A stretch of 64,000 nucleotides of DNA from Acidimicrobiaceae bacterium (GCA_003569125.1 BGOG01000001.1:62001-126000), one strand, 5' to 3'; shown: positions 29,069 through 40,352, numbered from the stretch's first letter. Program-made: numbers and translations. The notes: a model not told the origin generated them from the sequence alone.

Positions 29069-30336
29069 CAACGCACCACACATTCATTGCGTTCTGGGCC
29101 GACACCGACAATTGACACCGGCACGCCGCAATGTTGTTCAACAAGTTCGATTAAAGATCTTGCTTGCTTTGGTAAATCTTTATAACTACGAATCATACGC
29201 ACTGAGGTTTTCCAACCGGGAAGATCCGCATACTGGGCAGTAATTTCGCCCAACAATTGTGCATCGTCGGGATAACCAGAGAATGACTTGCCGTTCAACT
29301 GATACCCCACACAGACCCGAACTGTTTCAAATGTGTCCAAGACATCTAGTTTTGTCAACGCAATTTCTGTCAACGAATTAAGGCGAACGGCGTGACGCAA
29401 CATCACGAGATCCAACCAGCCAGGGCGACGGCGCCGACCGGTAACGGTTCCAAACTCGTGACCAATATCTACAACTTTGTCGCCCAACTCGCCAACCAAT
29501 TCAGATGGAAACGGACCGCTACCAACTCTTGTCGTATACGCCTTGGCGATGCCAACTATTCGTGTTATGTCTCGGGGCCCGAGTCCTGCACCCGCGCATG
29601 CCCCACCAGCAATCGGATTCGAAGATGTCACGAACGGATACGTTCCGTGATCAATATCTAAAAATGTTGCTTGAGCACCTTCAAGAAGAAGATTTTCTTT
29701 TCGTTCAAGAGATTCGTGCAAGAAATTAACCGTGTCGCAAACGTATGGCAACAAACGCGTGCCCAGATCAACGAACTTGGCGACGATTGCATCGATTTCT
29801 AACTTCTCACCGCCCAGTGCACTCAACACGTTTTGTTCCGCGACAGCGCGCTCTCGCACGAGGGTCTTAAATCTTTTTGAATCTCGCACGTCTCCAACAC
29901 GAATGCCGACTCGGCGGGCTTTGTCGGCGTAGGCGGGGCCAATTCCTTTAAGAGTCGTGCCGATTTTATTTTCACCCAAACCAGATTCGCTGAGCGCGTC
30001 ATGCGCCTGATGCCACGGGAAAATTAAATGGGCGAGGCTTGAGACTTTCAATCGTGCACATGAAATTCCACGCGATTCGAGCGTGTCAATTTCGTTGAAT
30101 AATGTCGGCAAATCAACAACTACGCCGTTGCCAATTACTGGCGTGACATGCTCATAGAACACGCCGCTAGGAACGAGTTGTAACGCGTATTTTTGATCGC
30201 CAACAACCACTGTGTGTCCTGCGTTGTGCCCACCTTGATAACGAGCGACAATTTGATGTGACTCAGCGAGTAGGTCGATTACTTTTGCCTTGCCCTCGTC
30301 GCCCCATTGGGTTCCAACAACGACAGTTACAGGCAT
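29068..30336 (-). CDS. purA: adenylosuccinate synthase
   Basis: GTQWGDEGKAKVIDLLAE, GAQATFLDIDHGTYPFVTSSN. Confidence 0.97.
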   Translation of the reverse strand: MPVTVVVGTQWGDEGKAKVIDLLAESHQIVARYQGGHNAGHTVVVGDQKYALQLVPSGVFYEHVTPVIGNGVVVDLPTLFNEIDTLESRGISCARLKVSSLAHLIFPWHQAHDALSESGLGENKIGTTLKGIGPAYADKARRVGIRVGDVRDSKRFKTLVRERAVAEQNVLSALGGEKLEIDAIVAKFVDLGTRLLPYVCDTVNFLHESLERKENLLLEGAQATFLDIDHGTYPFVTSSNPIAGGACAGAGLGPRDITRIVGIAKAYTTRVGSGPFPSELVGELGDKVVDIGHEFGTVTGRRRRPGWLDLVMLRHAVRLNSLTEIALTKLDVLDTFETVRVCVGYQLNGKSFSGYPDDAQLLGEITAQYADLPGWKTSVRMIRSYKDLPKQARSLIELVEQHCGVPVSIVGVGPERNECVVR

Positions 30337-30394
30337 CAAACGCTCCTATTTAATAGAACTTCTAGGGACGTGTTAAAAGTCTACTCGGCTTCAT

Positions 30395-30784
30395 TCAACG
30401 GTCCTTATCAAAAATGCTTGGTCTCCTACCAAAAACGGTAACCGACTGGCGTAAAGGCACCAGCCCATAGCGAGTTGAGGTGTCCGCGGTTGACTTCGTG
30501 AGTTGATCTTGCAGTAATCGCACTTCTTTTTTTAGTTCGGCGACTTCAATTTCGAGAGCCATAACTTGACGAATACCTTCCAGGTTCATTCCGAGATCGG
30601 CAAGTTGGGCGATGCGCAGCAACTGCGCAATATCTGCATTGCTATATCGCCGCTGTTTACCTCCTGCGGTTCGCGCCGGCTGAACTAATCCACGACGCTC
30701 GTAAATTCTCAAAGTTTGAGGATGCATGCCAGCCAATTCTGCGGCTACCGAAATTACATACACGGCTTGTGTTTCAAAATCCAT
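30395..30784 (-). CDS. hspR: MerR-family heat shock repressor HspR
   Basis: VISVAAELAGMHPQTLRIYERRGLVQPARTAGGKQRRYSNADIAQL, downstream of dnaJ. Confidence 0.92.
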   Translation of the reverse strand: MDFETQAVYVISVAAELAGMHPQTLRIYERRGLVQPARTAGGKQRRYSNADIAQLLRIAQLADLGMNLEGIRQVMALEIEVAELKKEVRLLQDQLTKSTADTSTRYGLVPLRQSVTVFGRRPSIFDKDR

Positions 30785-30808
30785 AACGCCTCTCGATTGA
30801 TTATTTGA

Positions 30809-31912
30809 TTAATGAATATGACTTCGTACTGACTCTTTGCTGACACGGGCCAGTTCTTCAATTACTTCACGCTCTTGCTTTGTCAAATCTTTGGGACCAC
30901 AACTTCGACCGTGACTATTAAGTCACCAGAATCTGCGGCGGTTTGAATGCCCTTGCCTTTGACTCGATGACGCGAGCCGGATTGCGTAGCCGGCTTCAAT
31001 TTCAAGGTCACCGGTTCACCATCAAGTGTCGGCACTTCAATATTTGCTCCTAACACGGCTTCAGTAAAACTTATTGGGAAGTCGCAATGTCAGATTTTTT
31101 CCTTCGCGGCCGAACAAATGGTGCGCGACGACATTGCAGATCACAAAAAGATCTCCCGCCAAACCATTATTGCGACCCGGCGCACCTCGACCCTTGAGTC
31201 GAATTCGCTGACCGTTGTCTACACCAGCAGGAATTCGCACTTTTACTTCTCGAGCACGCACTTCGGTGCCGATACCTTTGCAACTTCGACACGGACTTTC
31301 AATCGTCGAACCACGACCACTGCAGCGTGGGCACGCCGAAGAAAATGCGAACGGACCCTGATCTTCTTCGACAACTCCGCGACCGGCACATTGCGTGCAT
31401 CGTTTGGCGGATGTGCCGGGTTTGGCGCCCGAGCCCGAACAGGTTTGACACTGCACTTCTGAAGTTAGGTGCAAAGATGTCTCGACCCCTCGCACGGCAT
31501 CTACGAATTCAAGAGTTATCGATGCTTCGACATCGTTGCCCCGTTGTGGGCCGGCTGCACCTCGCGTACGAGAACCACGACCACCAAACATTTGACCGAT
31601 CAGGTCGCTGATGTCTTGTCCGCCTGTGTCGAAGTGTTGCGGCCCAGCCCCGCCACGACCCGAAAACGGCGAGGGCCCAGCTCGTCGAACCTCGTCATAT
31701 TCGCGCCGACGAGTTTCGTCACCAAGAACGTCGTAGGCGGCAGAAATGTCTTTGAACTTTTCTTCGGCAGACGCATTATTCGGATTCGTATCTGGATGAT
31801 ATTTGCGAGCAAGTTTGCGATAAGTCTTCGTAATGTCCTTTGCTGGCGCATCTTTGTTTACACCGAGCACGGCGTAATAATCTTTTTCAAACCACTCTCG
31901 TTGTGCCGTCAT
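30809..31912 (-). CDS. dnaJ: chaperone DnaJ, frameshifted near 31073
   Basis: J-domain (HPDTNP) and CxxCxGxG zinc repeats in ORF 31061..31912; the C-terminal domain continues in another frame to TAA at 30809 (FTEAVLGANIEVPTLDGEPVTLKLKPATQSGSRHRVKGKG...). Confidence 0.92.
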
Positions 31913-31928
31913 CGCACGTCGCCTTGCT

Positions 31929-32435
31929 TCAGCCCTTTACCTTGACCATCGCGGCGCGCAATACGCGACCTTTCCAGCGATATCCGGTTCGCAGAACTTC
32001 AGTCACAATGGTTTCACTATTCTCCGTATCCGAAGGTTCATGAACTACTGCTTCAGCCAGACTCGGATCAAACACCGTGTCTAAAAGTTCTAAAACTTCG
32101 AGACCTTGTTTATTTAAAGTCAACAGAAGCGAACTCAAAATTGGTTCAACACCATTTAAGTCGTGCGCTACAGCCGCCTCACAGGCATCAAGCACCGCCA
32201 ACAAACCTTCAACCAAGCGACCGGTATTGCGATCGACTTCGTCTATTTGTTGTACTGCTGATCGCTTGCGATAATTTTCAAACTCTGCCTGAACACGCAA
32301 TGCCATATCTTTGAACTCGTCGCGCTCTTTGCTGAGTTGATCAACAAGAGATTCGATGCTCAGTTCTTCACTGGGCGTAGCCACCTCTTGTTGAGCGGTA
32401 TTCTCGGATATTTCATCAGCTATTTCTTCATCCAT
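31929..32435 (-). CDS. grpE: nucleotide exchange factor GrpE
   Basis: RVQAEFENYRKRS, VLRTGYRWKGRVLRAAMVKV. Confidence 0.95.
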   Translation of the reverse strand: MDEEIADEISENTAQQEVATPSEELSIESLVDQLSKERDEFKDMALRVQAEFENYRKRSAVQQIDEVDRNTGRLVEGLLAVLDACEAAVAHDLNGVEPILSSLLLTLNKQGLEVLELLDTVFDPSLAEAVVHEPSDTENSETIVTEVLRTGYRWKGRVLRAAMVKVKG

Positions 32436-32455
32436 AACGAGACAGGACTCTGGGA

Positions 32456-34291
32456 TTATTTCTCGTCGACGATTTCGGCATCAACGATGTCAGAGTCGTT
32501 TTCGCCAGATGCCTGACCAGAAGCGGATGTGCCCGCAGCATTTGTATCGCGTGCCGCCGCTTCGTAAAGTTTCTGGCTAAAAGCCTGGCTCGCGGTCATG
32601 AGTTTTTCGGTCGCACTCTTGATTGTCTCGTTGTCGCTGCCGTTTAATGCTGCTCTGAGATCGGCGAGTGGCCCTTCAACTGCAGAACGCTCTTCTTCAG
32701 AGAGCTTTTCGCCTTGCTCACGCAAAACTTTTTCTGTTTGATAAACCAGCGAATCTGCATTGTTACGAATTTCTGCCTCTTCACGTCGTTTCTTGTCTTC
32801 TTCTACGTGGGCTTCGGCATCTTTGACCATCTTGTTGATGTCATCTTTTGATAGCGAAGACTGACCGGTGATTGTCATTGATTGTTCTTTGCTCGTTGCG
32901 CGGTCTTTCGCCGACACATGCACGATGCCGTTGGCGTCAATATCAAAAGTAACTTCGATTTGTGGCACACCACGCGGTGCTGGCGGAAGATCAACGAGTT
33001 GAAACTTGCCGAGCGTCTTGTTGTAACTTGCCATCTCGCGTTCACCCTGCAACACATGAATTTCTACCGATGGTTGCATGTCGTCTGCCGTCGTGAACAC
33101 TTCGGTGCGACGAGTCGGAATCGTCGTGTTGCGCTCGATGAGTTTTGTCATCACGCCACCTTTTGTTTCGATGCCCAATGACAACGGCGTTACGTCGAGC
33201 AACAACACATCTTTGACATCTCCTCGCAAAACGCCTGCTTGAATCGCGGCACCAGCAGCAACCACTTCGTCAGGATTGACCGAGCGGTTTGGCTCTTTGC
33301 CGGTCAACGACTGGATCAAGTCAAGTACGGCTGGCATTCGAGTTGATCCGCCAACCAAAATCACGTGCTTGATTTGATCTTTGGTGATGCCTGCATCGGT
33401 GATCGCTTGCTCGAATGGCTTGCGGCAACGCTCTAAAAGATCATTGGTCATCTCTTGAAACTTTGAACGGCTCAATGAAACATCCAAGTGCAATGGGCCA
33501 CTTGGTGTTGCGGTGATGAACGGCAGGTTGATTTGAGTTTGTTGAACCTGTGACAACTCGATCTTTGCTTTTTCGGCGACTTCTTTCAATCTTTGTGTTG
33601 CCATGCGGTCAGTACCAAGGTCGACACCATGAGCGGACTTGAATTCTTTTACAAGCCAATCAATTACTCGTTGATCCCAGTCGTCACCACCCAAATGCGT
33701 GTCACCATGTGTGCTCTTGACTTCAAAAACTCCATCACCGATTTCGAGAACGCTGACGTCGAAGGTTCCGCCACCCAAGTCGAATACCAAAATCGTTTCG
33801 TCTTCGCTACCTTTGTCGAGACCGTATGCCAGCGCTGCAGCAGTTGGCTCGTTGATAATTCGCAGAACTTCAAGTCCGGCGATTTGGCCGGCCTCTTTTG
33901 TCGCGGTTCGCTGTGCATCGTCGAAATACGCCGGCACGGTAATAACTGCTTGCGTCACCGATGTGCCCAGGTAGGCCTCTGCGTCACGCTTTAATTTCAT
34001 TAAAATTCGCGCGCTGATTTCTTGCGGCGTATATTTTTTGCCGTCAATATCGCTTGACGTCCAAGATGAACCGATGTGCCGTTTTACGCTGCGAAAGGTT
34101 CGCTCTGGGTTTGTGATCGCCTGTCGTTTGGCAACCTCTCCGACTAGAACTTCGCCGGCTTTTGTAAATGCAACAACCGATGGTGTCGTGCGTGAACCTT
34201 CTGAGTTTGGGACAACAACTGGTTCGCCTGCTTCAAGGACAGATACGACTGAATTGGTTGTTCCGAGGTCGATTCCGACTGCTTTTGACAT
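32456..34291 (-). CDS. dnaK: molecular chaperone DnaK
   Basis: [38 protein letters not shown]. Confidence 0.98.
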   Translation of the reverse strand: MSKAVGIDLGTTNSVVSVLEAGEPVVVPNSEGSRTTPSVVAFTKAGEVLVGEVAKRQAITNPERTFRSVKRHIGSSWTSSDIDGKKYTPQEISARILMKLKRDAEAYLGTSVTQAVITVPAYFDDAQRTATKEAGQIAGLEVLRIINEPTAAALAYGLDKGSEDETILVFDLGGGTFDVSVLEIGDGVFEVKSTHGDTHLGGDDWDQRVIDWLVKEFKSAHGVDLGTDRMATQRLKEVAEKAKIELSQVQQTQINLPFITATPSGPLHLDVSLSRSKFQEMTNDLLERCRKPFEQAITDAGITKDQIKHVILVGGSTRMPAVLDLIQSLTGKEPNRSVNPDEVVAAGAAIQAGVLRGDVKDVLLLDVTPLSLGIETKGGVMTKLIERNTTIPTRRTEVFTTADDMQPSVEIHVLQGEREMASYNKTLGKFQLVDLPPAPRGVPQIEVTFDIDANGIVHVSAKDRATSKEQSMTITGQSSLSKDDINKMVKDAEAHVEEDKKRREEAEIRNNADSLVYQTEKVLREQGEKLSEEERSAVEGPLADLRAALNGSDNETIKSATEKLMTASQAFSQKLYEAAARDTNAAGTSASGQASGENDSDIVDAEIVDEK

Positions 34292-34404
34292 ATTTTTGCT
34301 CCGTATTTTGAAGTGTTTTTAATTCGCTTGCCGAAGGGGGTTTCGGCAAGCAGACAATACGATAAGCCAGGGCTTTAGGTCTTTACAACCTTATATGCAT
34401 GAAA

Positions 34405-34425
34405 CTTGAGTCACATAGACTCAAG
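34405..34425. promoter_or_regulatory. HAIR operator (HspR inverted repeat)
   Basis: CTTGAGT-cacatag-ACTCAAG matches the HAIR consensus CTTGAGT-N7-ACTCAAG; upstream of dnaK. Confidence 0.9.
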
Positions 34426-35301
34426 TTTGTTTAAAACTATATTCCATATGGGTAATGAGGGCACCGCACCTTCAATCAGGGTCGCTAAGGCGCCCGATAC
34501 AACGGCTGCTTTCAAGGCATTTTGTATTGGTTCGCCGATTGCCAGTCGAGCCGCGAGCATTCCACAAAACGCATCCCCCGCTCCTGTCGAATCAATCGGG
34601 TCGACTTTGAAAGGTGGAATCTGTGTTTCGCCGTTTTTGGTAATCATCAAAGCGCCCCGAGCGCCTTGCGTGACGATGATTGTCTTGACCCCGTGCTTCA
34701 GCAAACCTTGCGGTCCACCGAGCAGCATCATTTCGTGTTCGTTTGGTGTGATTACATCAACGAGTTGCAGTAGATCTTTAGATAAAGATTGCGCTGGAGC
34801 GGGATTTAAAATTCGGAGCGAATTTTCGCCAGCGAGTTCAAATGCGCGTTGCACAACCTCAAGTGGCACTTCTAACTGACAAAGTAAAACTTTTGCTGAG
34901 GCGATAATTTCTGCATTCATCTCCAAGTCGTCAATCGTTATTGCGTGATTCGCACCAGGTATGACGATGATTGAGTTTTCGCCATCATCACTCACCCCAA
35001 TCAAGGCTCGCCCCGTTGGAGCACTCACGACCCGTACTGCAGAAATATCTACGTTGTCGTTTTTGAACGCAGCACGCAAAGTTTCGCCTGCGTGATCATT
35101 GCCCAATGCGCCGATAAAAGCCGTGCGCGCGCCAGCACGTGAGGCGGCGATTGCCTGGTTGGCTCCTTTGCCTCCGCAAAACTCAAAATAGTTTGAGCCC
35201 GTAACGGTCTCACCCGGCTTTGGCAATCGAGGTGTTCGCGCTACTAGGTCTAAGTTTGCCGACCCGACGACGACTACATCAAACGAACGGTCGATTGCCA
35301 T
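34411..35301 (-). CDS. rbsK: ribokinase (PfkB family)
   Basis: GSANLDLVARTPRLPKPGETV, GGKGANQAIAASR, DSTGAGDAFCGMLAA. Confidence 0.92.
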   Translation of the reverse strand: MAIDRSFDVVVVGSANLDLVARTPRLPKPGETVTGSNYFEFCGGKGANQAIAASRAGARTAFIGALGNDHAGETLRAAFKNDNVDISAVRVVSAPTGRALIGVSDDGENSIIVIPGANHAITIDDLEMNAEIIASAKVLLCQLEVPLEVVQRAFELAGENSLRILNPAPAQSLSKDLLQLVDVITPNEHEMMLLGGPQGLLKHGVKTIIVTQGARGALMITKNGETQIPPFKVDPIDSTGAGDAFCGMLAARLAIGEPIQNALKAAVVSGALATLIEGAVPSLPIWNIVLNKLESM

Positions 35302-35351
35302 ACTCTATTATTAGCCATGTTGAGCACCTAAAATTATTTTATGGGACCTAA

Positions 35352-36119
35352 ATGACAGGCTTATTGGTGTTGTTGAGGCATGGTCAAAGCACCTGGAACG
35401 CCCAGAATTTGTTTACCGGCTGGCACGATGTGCCTCTAACACCAAAGGGCGAACAAGAAGCAAAGACGGCTGGTGAGACATTGCTCGAGGCTGGCATCGT
35501 GTTTGATCTTGTATTCACTTCAATGCAAATTCGAGCGATTGAAACTAATCGGATTGCGCTGAGCGCGCTTGGTCAAAGTGATGTCGAAGTTCGTCAAGAT
35601 TGGCATCTCAATGAGCGCCATTATGGAGCGTTACAAGGACTGGATAAAAAAGCGACAACGGCGAAGTATGGCGCTGAGCAAACAAATATTTGGCGACGCA
35701 GTTACGACATCGCGCCACCGCCCGTTGATATTTCGAGTCCTGAACATCCTCGGCAAGATTTGAAATATAAAGATATTCCAGTTGACCAACTTCCGGCATC
35801 TGAGTGTCTAAAGGATGTCGTTGCGCGCGTGGTGCCATACTTTGAAACCAACATTGCACCAGAGTTGAAAAAAAATAAAAATATTTTGATCACCGCCCAC
35901 GGCAACTCCCTTCGAGCGCTGGTCATGTACCTAGAAAAACTAAACCCACAGCAAATTTCTGAGTTAAATATCCCAACAGGAGTACCTCGGCGATACGAGT
36001 TTTCGGGCACGTCAAGCAATCACTTGAACATCGGCAAAGTTGAATATCTCGGCAATGCCGTTGAAATAGCCAAAGCCACGCAGGCTGTGGCTGACCAATC
36101 AAAGGGCGCCGGTCACTAG
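35352..36119 (+). CDS. gpmA: 2,3-bisphosphoglycerate-dependent phosphoglycerate mutase
   Basis: VLLRHGQSTWNAQNLFTGWHDVPLT, LNERHYGALQGLDK, HGNSLRALVMYLE. Confidence 0.96.
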   Translation: MTGLLVLLRHGQSTWNAQNLFTGWHDVPLTPKGEQEAKTAGETLLEAGIVFDLVFTSMQIRAIETNRIALSALGQSDVEVRQDWHLNERHYGALQGLDKKATTAKYGAEQTNIWRRSYDIAPPPVDISSPEHPRQDLKYKDIPVDQLPASECLKDVVARVVPYFETNIAPELKKNKNILITAHGNSLRALVMYLEKLNPQQISELNIPTGVPRRYEFSGTSSNHLNIGKVEYLGNAVEIAKATQAVADQSKGAGH

Positions 36120-36231
36120 ACGATCTCTAGACGATCACTGGGCGGTCGCGAACGGCAAGCGTAAAACTGACCAAATGTGCTTGTTGGCACTCGCGTAATT
36201 TGTACTTCTCGGGCGACCTATTATGTAAAGC

Positions 36232-36656
36232 ATGGCTGAACTTAAAAACTCCTTGAAACATCTGCGTTATTCTCCATTGTTTTCTTCGTGCTCCTCAAAG
36301 GATTTAGAAAAATCGCCAAGGCGGGCGATCGAGTCACTTTTGATAAGGGTGATGTCTTGACAAAACAGGGTGATCCCGGCAAAGAGGCCTTTATTATCTT
36401 GAGTGGCAAAGCCACGGTAAAGCGCAGTGGAAAAAAAGTCGCCACGATCAGCACCGGCTCGGTAGTTGGTGAACTATCACTGCTTGACCATGGACCACGC
36501 ACAGCAACGGTTGTCTGCGAGACAGAATGCCAGGTTCTTGTAATCAGCCGTGGAAACTTTCTGCGTATGATCGACAAGGTTCCTGCACTAACCCACAAAC
36601 TATTTGCGGCGCTTGCGATGCGCATTCGCGATCTGGATCGCGCGTACTTCGGCTGA
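36232..36656 (+). CDS. cyclic nucleotide-binding domain protein, frameshifted near 36309
   Basis: ATG 36232 gives MAELKNSLKHLRYSPLFSSCSSKDLEK, then frame switches to IAKAGDRVTFDKGDVLTKQGDPGKEAFIILSGKATVKRSGKKVATISTGSVVGELSLLDHGPRTATV. Confidence 0.8.
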
Positions 36657-36705
36657 GAAAACTAGTCTGAGGTTTGTCAATCTCATAAAAGAAATGTAAA
36701 AAATC

Positions 36706-38984
36706 ATGACAACCGATGCACCTGTAAAAAAGCGATTCAAGCCTTATCAACTGTCGATCGCCTTTGGTATTGGCATCGGCTCTTTCACGCTGATCTCCGG
36801 AATCGTTCCGCAGTTAACGGGCTGGGAAAACACTTCTCTGGTTCACCGCGAAGTCTTTGACGGAATACCAACCGCGTTGCAAGTTGCGTTCTACACGATT
36901 ATCCCGATGATGTTGATTTGGGGATCGCTGAGGTTTGCTGACCGCATTCGAAATTGGGAGCGTGGTGCACCAGACAAGCGCAAGACGACGGCGAAAAATG
37001 CCAAGCGTCGCCTTGCGGATTATCGCTCTGGTGTTTATATGCGCACGCTTTTGCGAGACAGCGCTGCCGGTTTGATGCACTCGATGATTTATTTCGGATT
37101 TCTCGTTTTACTCGGAGTAACAACAGTTTTAGAAATTGATCATCAAATGCCGGAGCAACTCAAGTTTCTTCATGGCGATGTTTATCGCGGTTATGCGCTC
37201 GTCGGCGATGTGGCTGGCGTTGTGTTTACTGGTGGTGTCGTATGGGCGATTTTGCGCCGCTATGTGCAGCGCCCTTATCGCATTCGTATCAAAACAAAAC
37301 CAGAGCACGCACTGATTCTTGGCGTGCTGTTGGCTATCGGCATAACTGGCTTTGGTTCGGAAATGTTTCGCATCGCCAAAGGCCAAGCCGCTGGCATAAA
37401 CCTTGACCACGAAAAATGGAGCGTCGTTGGTTATCCATTGGCACAGTTGGTTAACGGCAGTACAGCTTCAACACTGACAACTTGGCATCAAGGTTGGTGG
37501 GTCGCGCACGTATTGACATTTATTGTTTTCTTGGCGATTCTGCCGATCACGATGTTGCGTCACATGTTCACATCGCCTCTCAACATGTATCTCAAAGATC
37601 GTGAACGCCCAAAGGGCGCGATGAAGGCAATGCCGAATCTCACCGAGACATCACTCGAATCTTTCGGTGTACATGTGGTCGAAGAATTCACATGGAAGCA
37701 ACTACTTGATCTTGATGCATGCACAATGTGTGGTCGTTGCACCAGTGTCTGCCCTGCCCACGCCACTGGCAAGCCACTTGACCCGCGTGAAATTATTCTA
37801 AAGAGCGGTGAAGTAATGGCGGCTACGGCGTCTCACGCACCAGGTGGCAAAGTATCGGCCCCTCTGAGTGCCGACGCTGAAATCAAAGTGGGCGCCAACT
37901 TATTGTTCGAACGCATAACCGCCGAAGAAATTTGGGCGTGCACAAGTTGCAAGGCGTGCGATGAAATCTGTCCGGTCAACATTGAAATTCTCGACAAGAT
38001 TCTTGACATGCGGCGATATCTCTCGCTAATGGAGAGCAACTTCCCGGCTCAACTCGGTAACGCCTATCGCGCAATGGAGAACCAAGGAAATCCGTGGGGC
38101 ATGAGCCAGACCGATCGCGGCGAGTGGGCAAAAGACCTGGATGTGAAATTCTTGACCCAGGTGCGCCGTTCAAAAGCGAATACTTATATTGGGTCGGTTG
38201 CGCAGGAAGTTTCGACGACAAAAATAAAAAAGTCACACAGTCGATGGCTAAATTGCTCAAGCGAGCAGGCATTGATGTTGCGATTCTTGGCCCGAGCGAA
38301 ATGTGTACGGGTGACAGTGCACGTCGCAGCGGCAACGAATATTTGTTTCAAATGTTGGCGATGCCAAATGTCGAGATGCTCAACACGATGGGCGTACAAA
38401 AAATTATTACTCAATGCCCGCACTGCTTCAATACGTTGAAAAACGAATACCCGCAGTTGGGTGGCAACTACGAAGTGATTCACCACTCACAGTTGCTTGA
38501 AGATCTAATCGAGTCAGGCAAACTCGACGTATCTAACGCCACGCTCGAAGAGCGCATCACATACCACGATTCGTGTTATCTGGGTCGACACAATGACGTT
38601 TATATTGCGCCGCGCAAAGTTGTCGGCTCGATCAAAGGCATTGAGATTGTCGAGATGCCACGCAACGGCACCAAGGGCATGTGTTGTGGTGCTGGTGGCG
38701 CGAGAATGTGGATGGAAGAAGACATCGGGACAAAAGTAAACGATGAGCGCGCACGAGAAGCAATTGCCACTGGTGCGACTCGTGTTGCGACCGCTTGTCC
38801 GTTTTGTTACATCATGCTCGATGACGGCGTCAAGGGTGCCGGCAAAGACGAGTCTGAAGTCAAAGTTGGTGACATTGCGATTCACCTGCTTGATGCGATC
38901 GAAAACGGCGAACGATCAGTTGCCAATCAAAGCGCACCGCTTGCGGCTGCCAATGTCATGACCAGCACGACGAGTTTCAGTTAA
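36706..38984 (+). CDS. membrane-bound (Fe-S) oxidoreductase (HdrD/CCG-domain type), frameshifted near 38160
   Basis: CTMCGRCTSVCP and CTSCKACDEICP clusters in ORF 36706..38439; CCG domains (WVGCAGSF..., DSCYLGRHNDVY, MCCGAGGARMW) in ORF 38094..38984. Confidence 0.9.
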
Positions 38985-39557
38985 CTACTTAAAGTTTTTA
39001 AAGTACTGACTCGGCGTTGGGCCGCGTTGGCCCTGATATTTTGAACCACTCGCACCAGAGCCGTAAGGCTTCTCTGCTGGCGTAGTCATCGTCATAAAAC
39101 TCACTTGTCCGATTTTCATTGATGGATAAATCGTGATCGGTAGATTCGCCACATTTGAAAGTTCAAGCGTGATGTGACCGTCGAAGCCAGCGTCAATAAA
39201 GCCGGCAGTTGAGTGAATCAAGAGACCTAAACGACCCAAAGAACTTTTGCCTTCAACACGACCAACAAGATCATTGGCTAGCCCGATTCTTTCAAGAGTC
39301 GAACCAAGAACAAATTCGCCAGGGTGCAACATGAACACACCATCTTGATCAATTTCAACTAATTCTGTGAGTTCAGTGAGATCACGCTTGACATCGATCG
39401 TGCCGGCGGTGTGATTGCGAAAAACCCTGAACAAGTTCGAGACCTTGACGTCTATTGATGACGGCTGAATACATGACATATCCAGCGGATCAATAATGAT
39501 GCGCTTGGCGTCCAGCGCCTCTTTGATACTTCGATCTGACAAAATCACAACTATCAA
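38985..39557 (-). CDS. dcd: dCTP deaminase
   Basis: [35 protein letters not shown]. Confidence 0.95.
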   Translation of the reverse strand: MIVVILSDRSIKEALDAKRIIIDPLDMSCIQPSSIDVKVSNLFRVFRNHTAGTIDVKRDLTELTELVEIDQDGVFMLHPGEFVLGSTLERIGLANDLVGRVEGKSSLGRLGLLIHSTAGFIDAGFDGHITLELSNVANLPITIYPSMKIGQVSFMTMTTPAEKPYGSGASGSKYQGQRGPTPSQYFKNFK

Positions 39558-39628
39558 ACCCTAGTAAATTCTCTGCAATTCTGAAATTTCGAGCATAAAC
39601 ACGGCTTGATACGCTCATCTATCTGATT

Positions 39629-39699
39629 GCGGGTGTAGTTCAGTGGTAGAACATCAGCTTCCCAAGCTGAATACGCGGGTCCGATTCCCGTCACCCGCT
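39629..39699 (+). tRNA. tRNA-Gly (CCC)
   Basis: Acceptor GCGGGTG/CACCCGC; anticodon loop TTCCCAA; T-loop TCCGATT. Confidence 0.93.
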
Positions 39700-39724
39700 C
39701 GAAACTTAAGCAAGAATTACCCAA

Positions 39725-40138
39725 GTGAAACCCGACGAAGATCTACGAACCGTCAGCGGCCTAGTGGTGCCTAGCGTTGCGTTGCAATGGAGTTTTGCCC
39801 GATCAGGCGGCGCAGGCGGGCAACACATTAATAAGACCTCATCAAAAGCAACTTTGGTTGTTGAAACTGATGCGATTGATGGATCAGAAATCTTGTTGCG
39901 ACGAATCAAAATTAAATTGGCGAAAACGATTCGGGTGACTAATCAAACCAGCAGAAGCCAATGGCGTAACCGCCAACTTTGTTTGGCCCAACTGACCGAA
40001 ATAATCGATAACGCCGCAAAACCGCCGAGTCCGAAAAGAAAAAAATCAAAACCAACTCGAGGGTCTATTGAACGACGACTCGAAGGCAAGCGTCACGCCA
40101 GCAAGAAAAAACAATCACGCCGAGCCGAAGACTGGTAA
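39725..40138 (+). CDS. arfB: RF-1-like peptidyl-tRNA hydrolase (ArfB/YaeJ family)
   Basis: SGGAGGQHINKTSSKATL GGQ motif, basic C-terminal tail. Confidence 0.88.
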   Translation: MKPDEDLRTVSGLVVPSVALQWSFARSGGAGGQHINKTSSKATLVVETDAIDGSEILLRRIKIKLAKTIRVTNQTSRSQWRNRQLCLAQLTEIIDNAAKPPSPKRKKSKPTRGSIERRLEGKRHASKKKQSRRAEDW

Positions 40139-40148
40139 CACCGTTTAG

Positions 40149-40352
40149 TTAGAGCAAACTGACGACAGCCCAGAGTGCGGCGATCGCACCGATCAAAGCC
40201 ATCACGACGCTTCGTAAAATAGGCGCCTTGGCCAAATCATTCGCGTCGCGCCGTTGTTTTGGCGGACGAACCAAGGCGGCAATATTCCCCGCACACATTG
40301 CGCCACCGAGCGCGATTACTAGCCACGCAAGTAGATCTTCGCCGAGAAACAT
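40149..40352 (-). CDS. small two-TM membrane protein
   Basis: 67 aa, two hydrophobic helices around a basic loop. Confidence 0.55.
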   Translation of the reverse strand: MFLGEDLLAWLVIALGGAMCAGNIAALVRPPKQRRDANDLAKAPILRSVVMALIGAIAALWAVVSLL

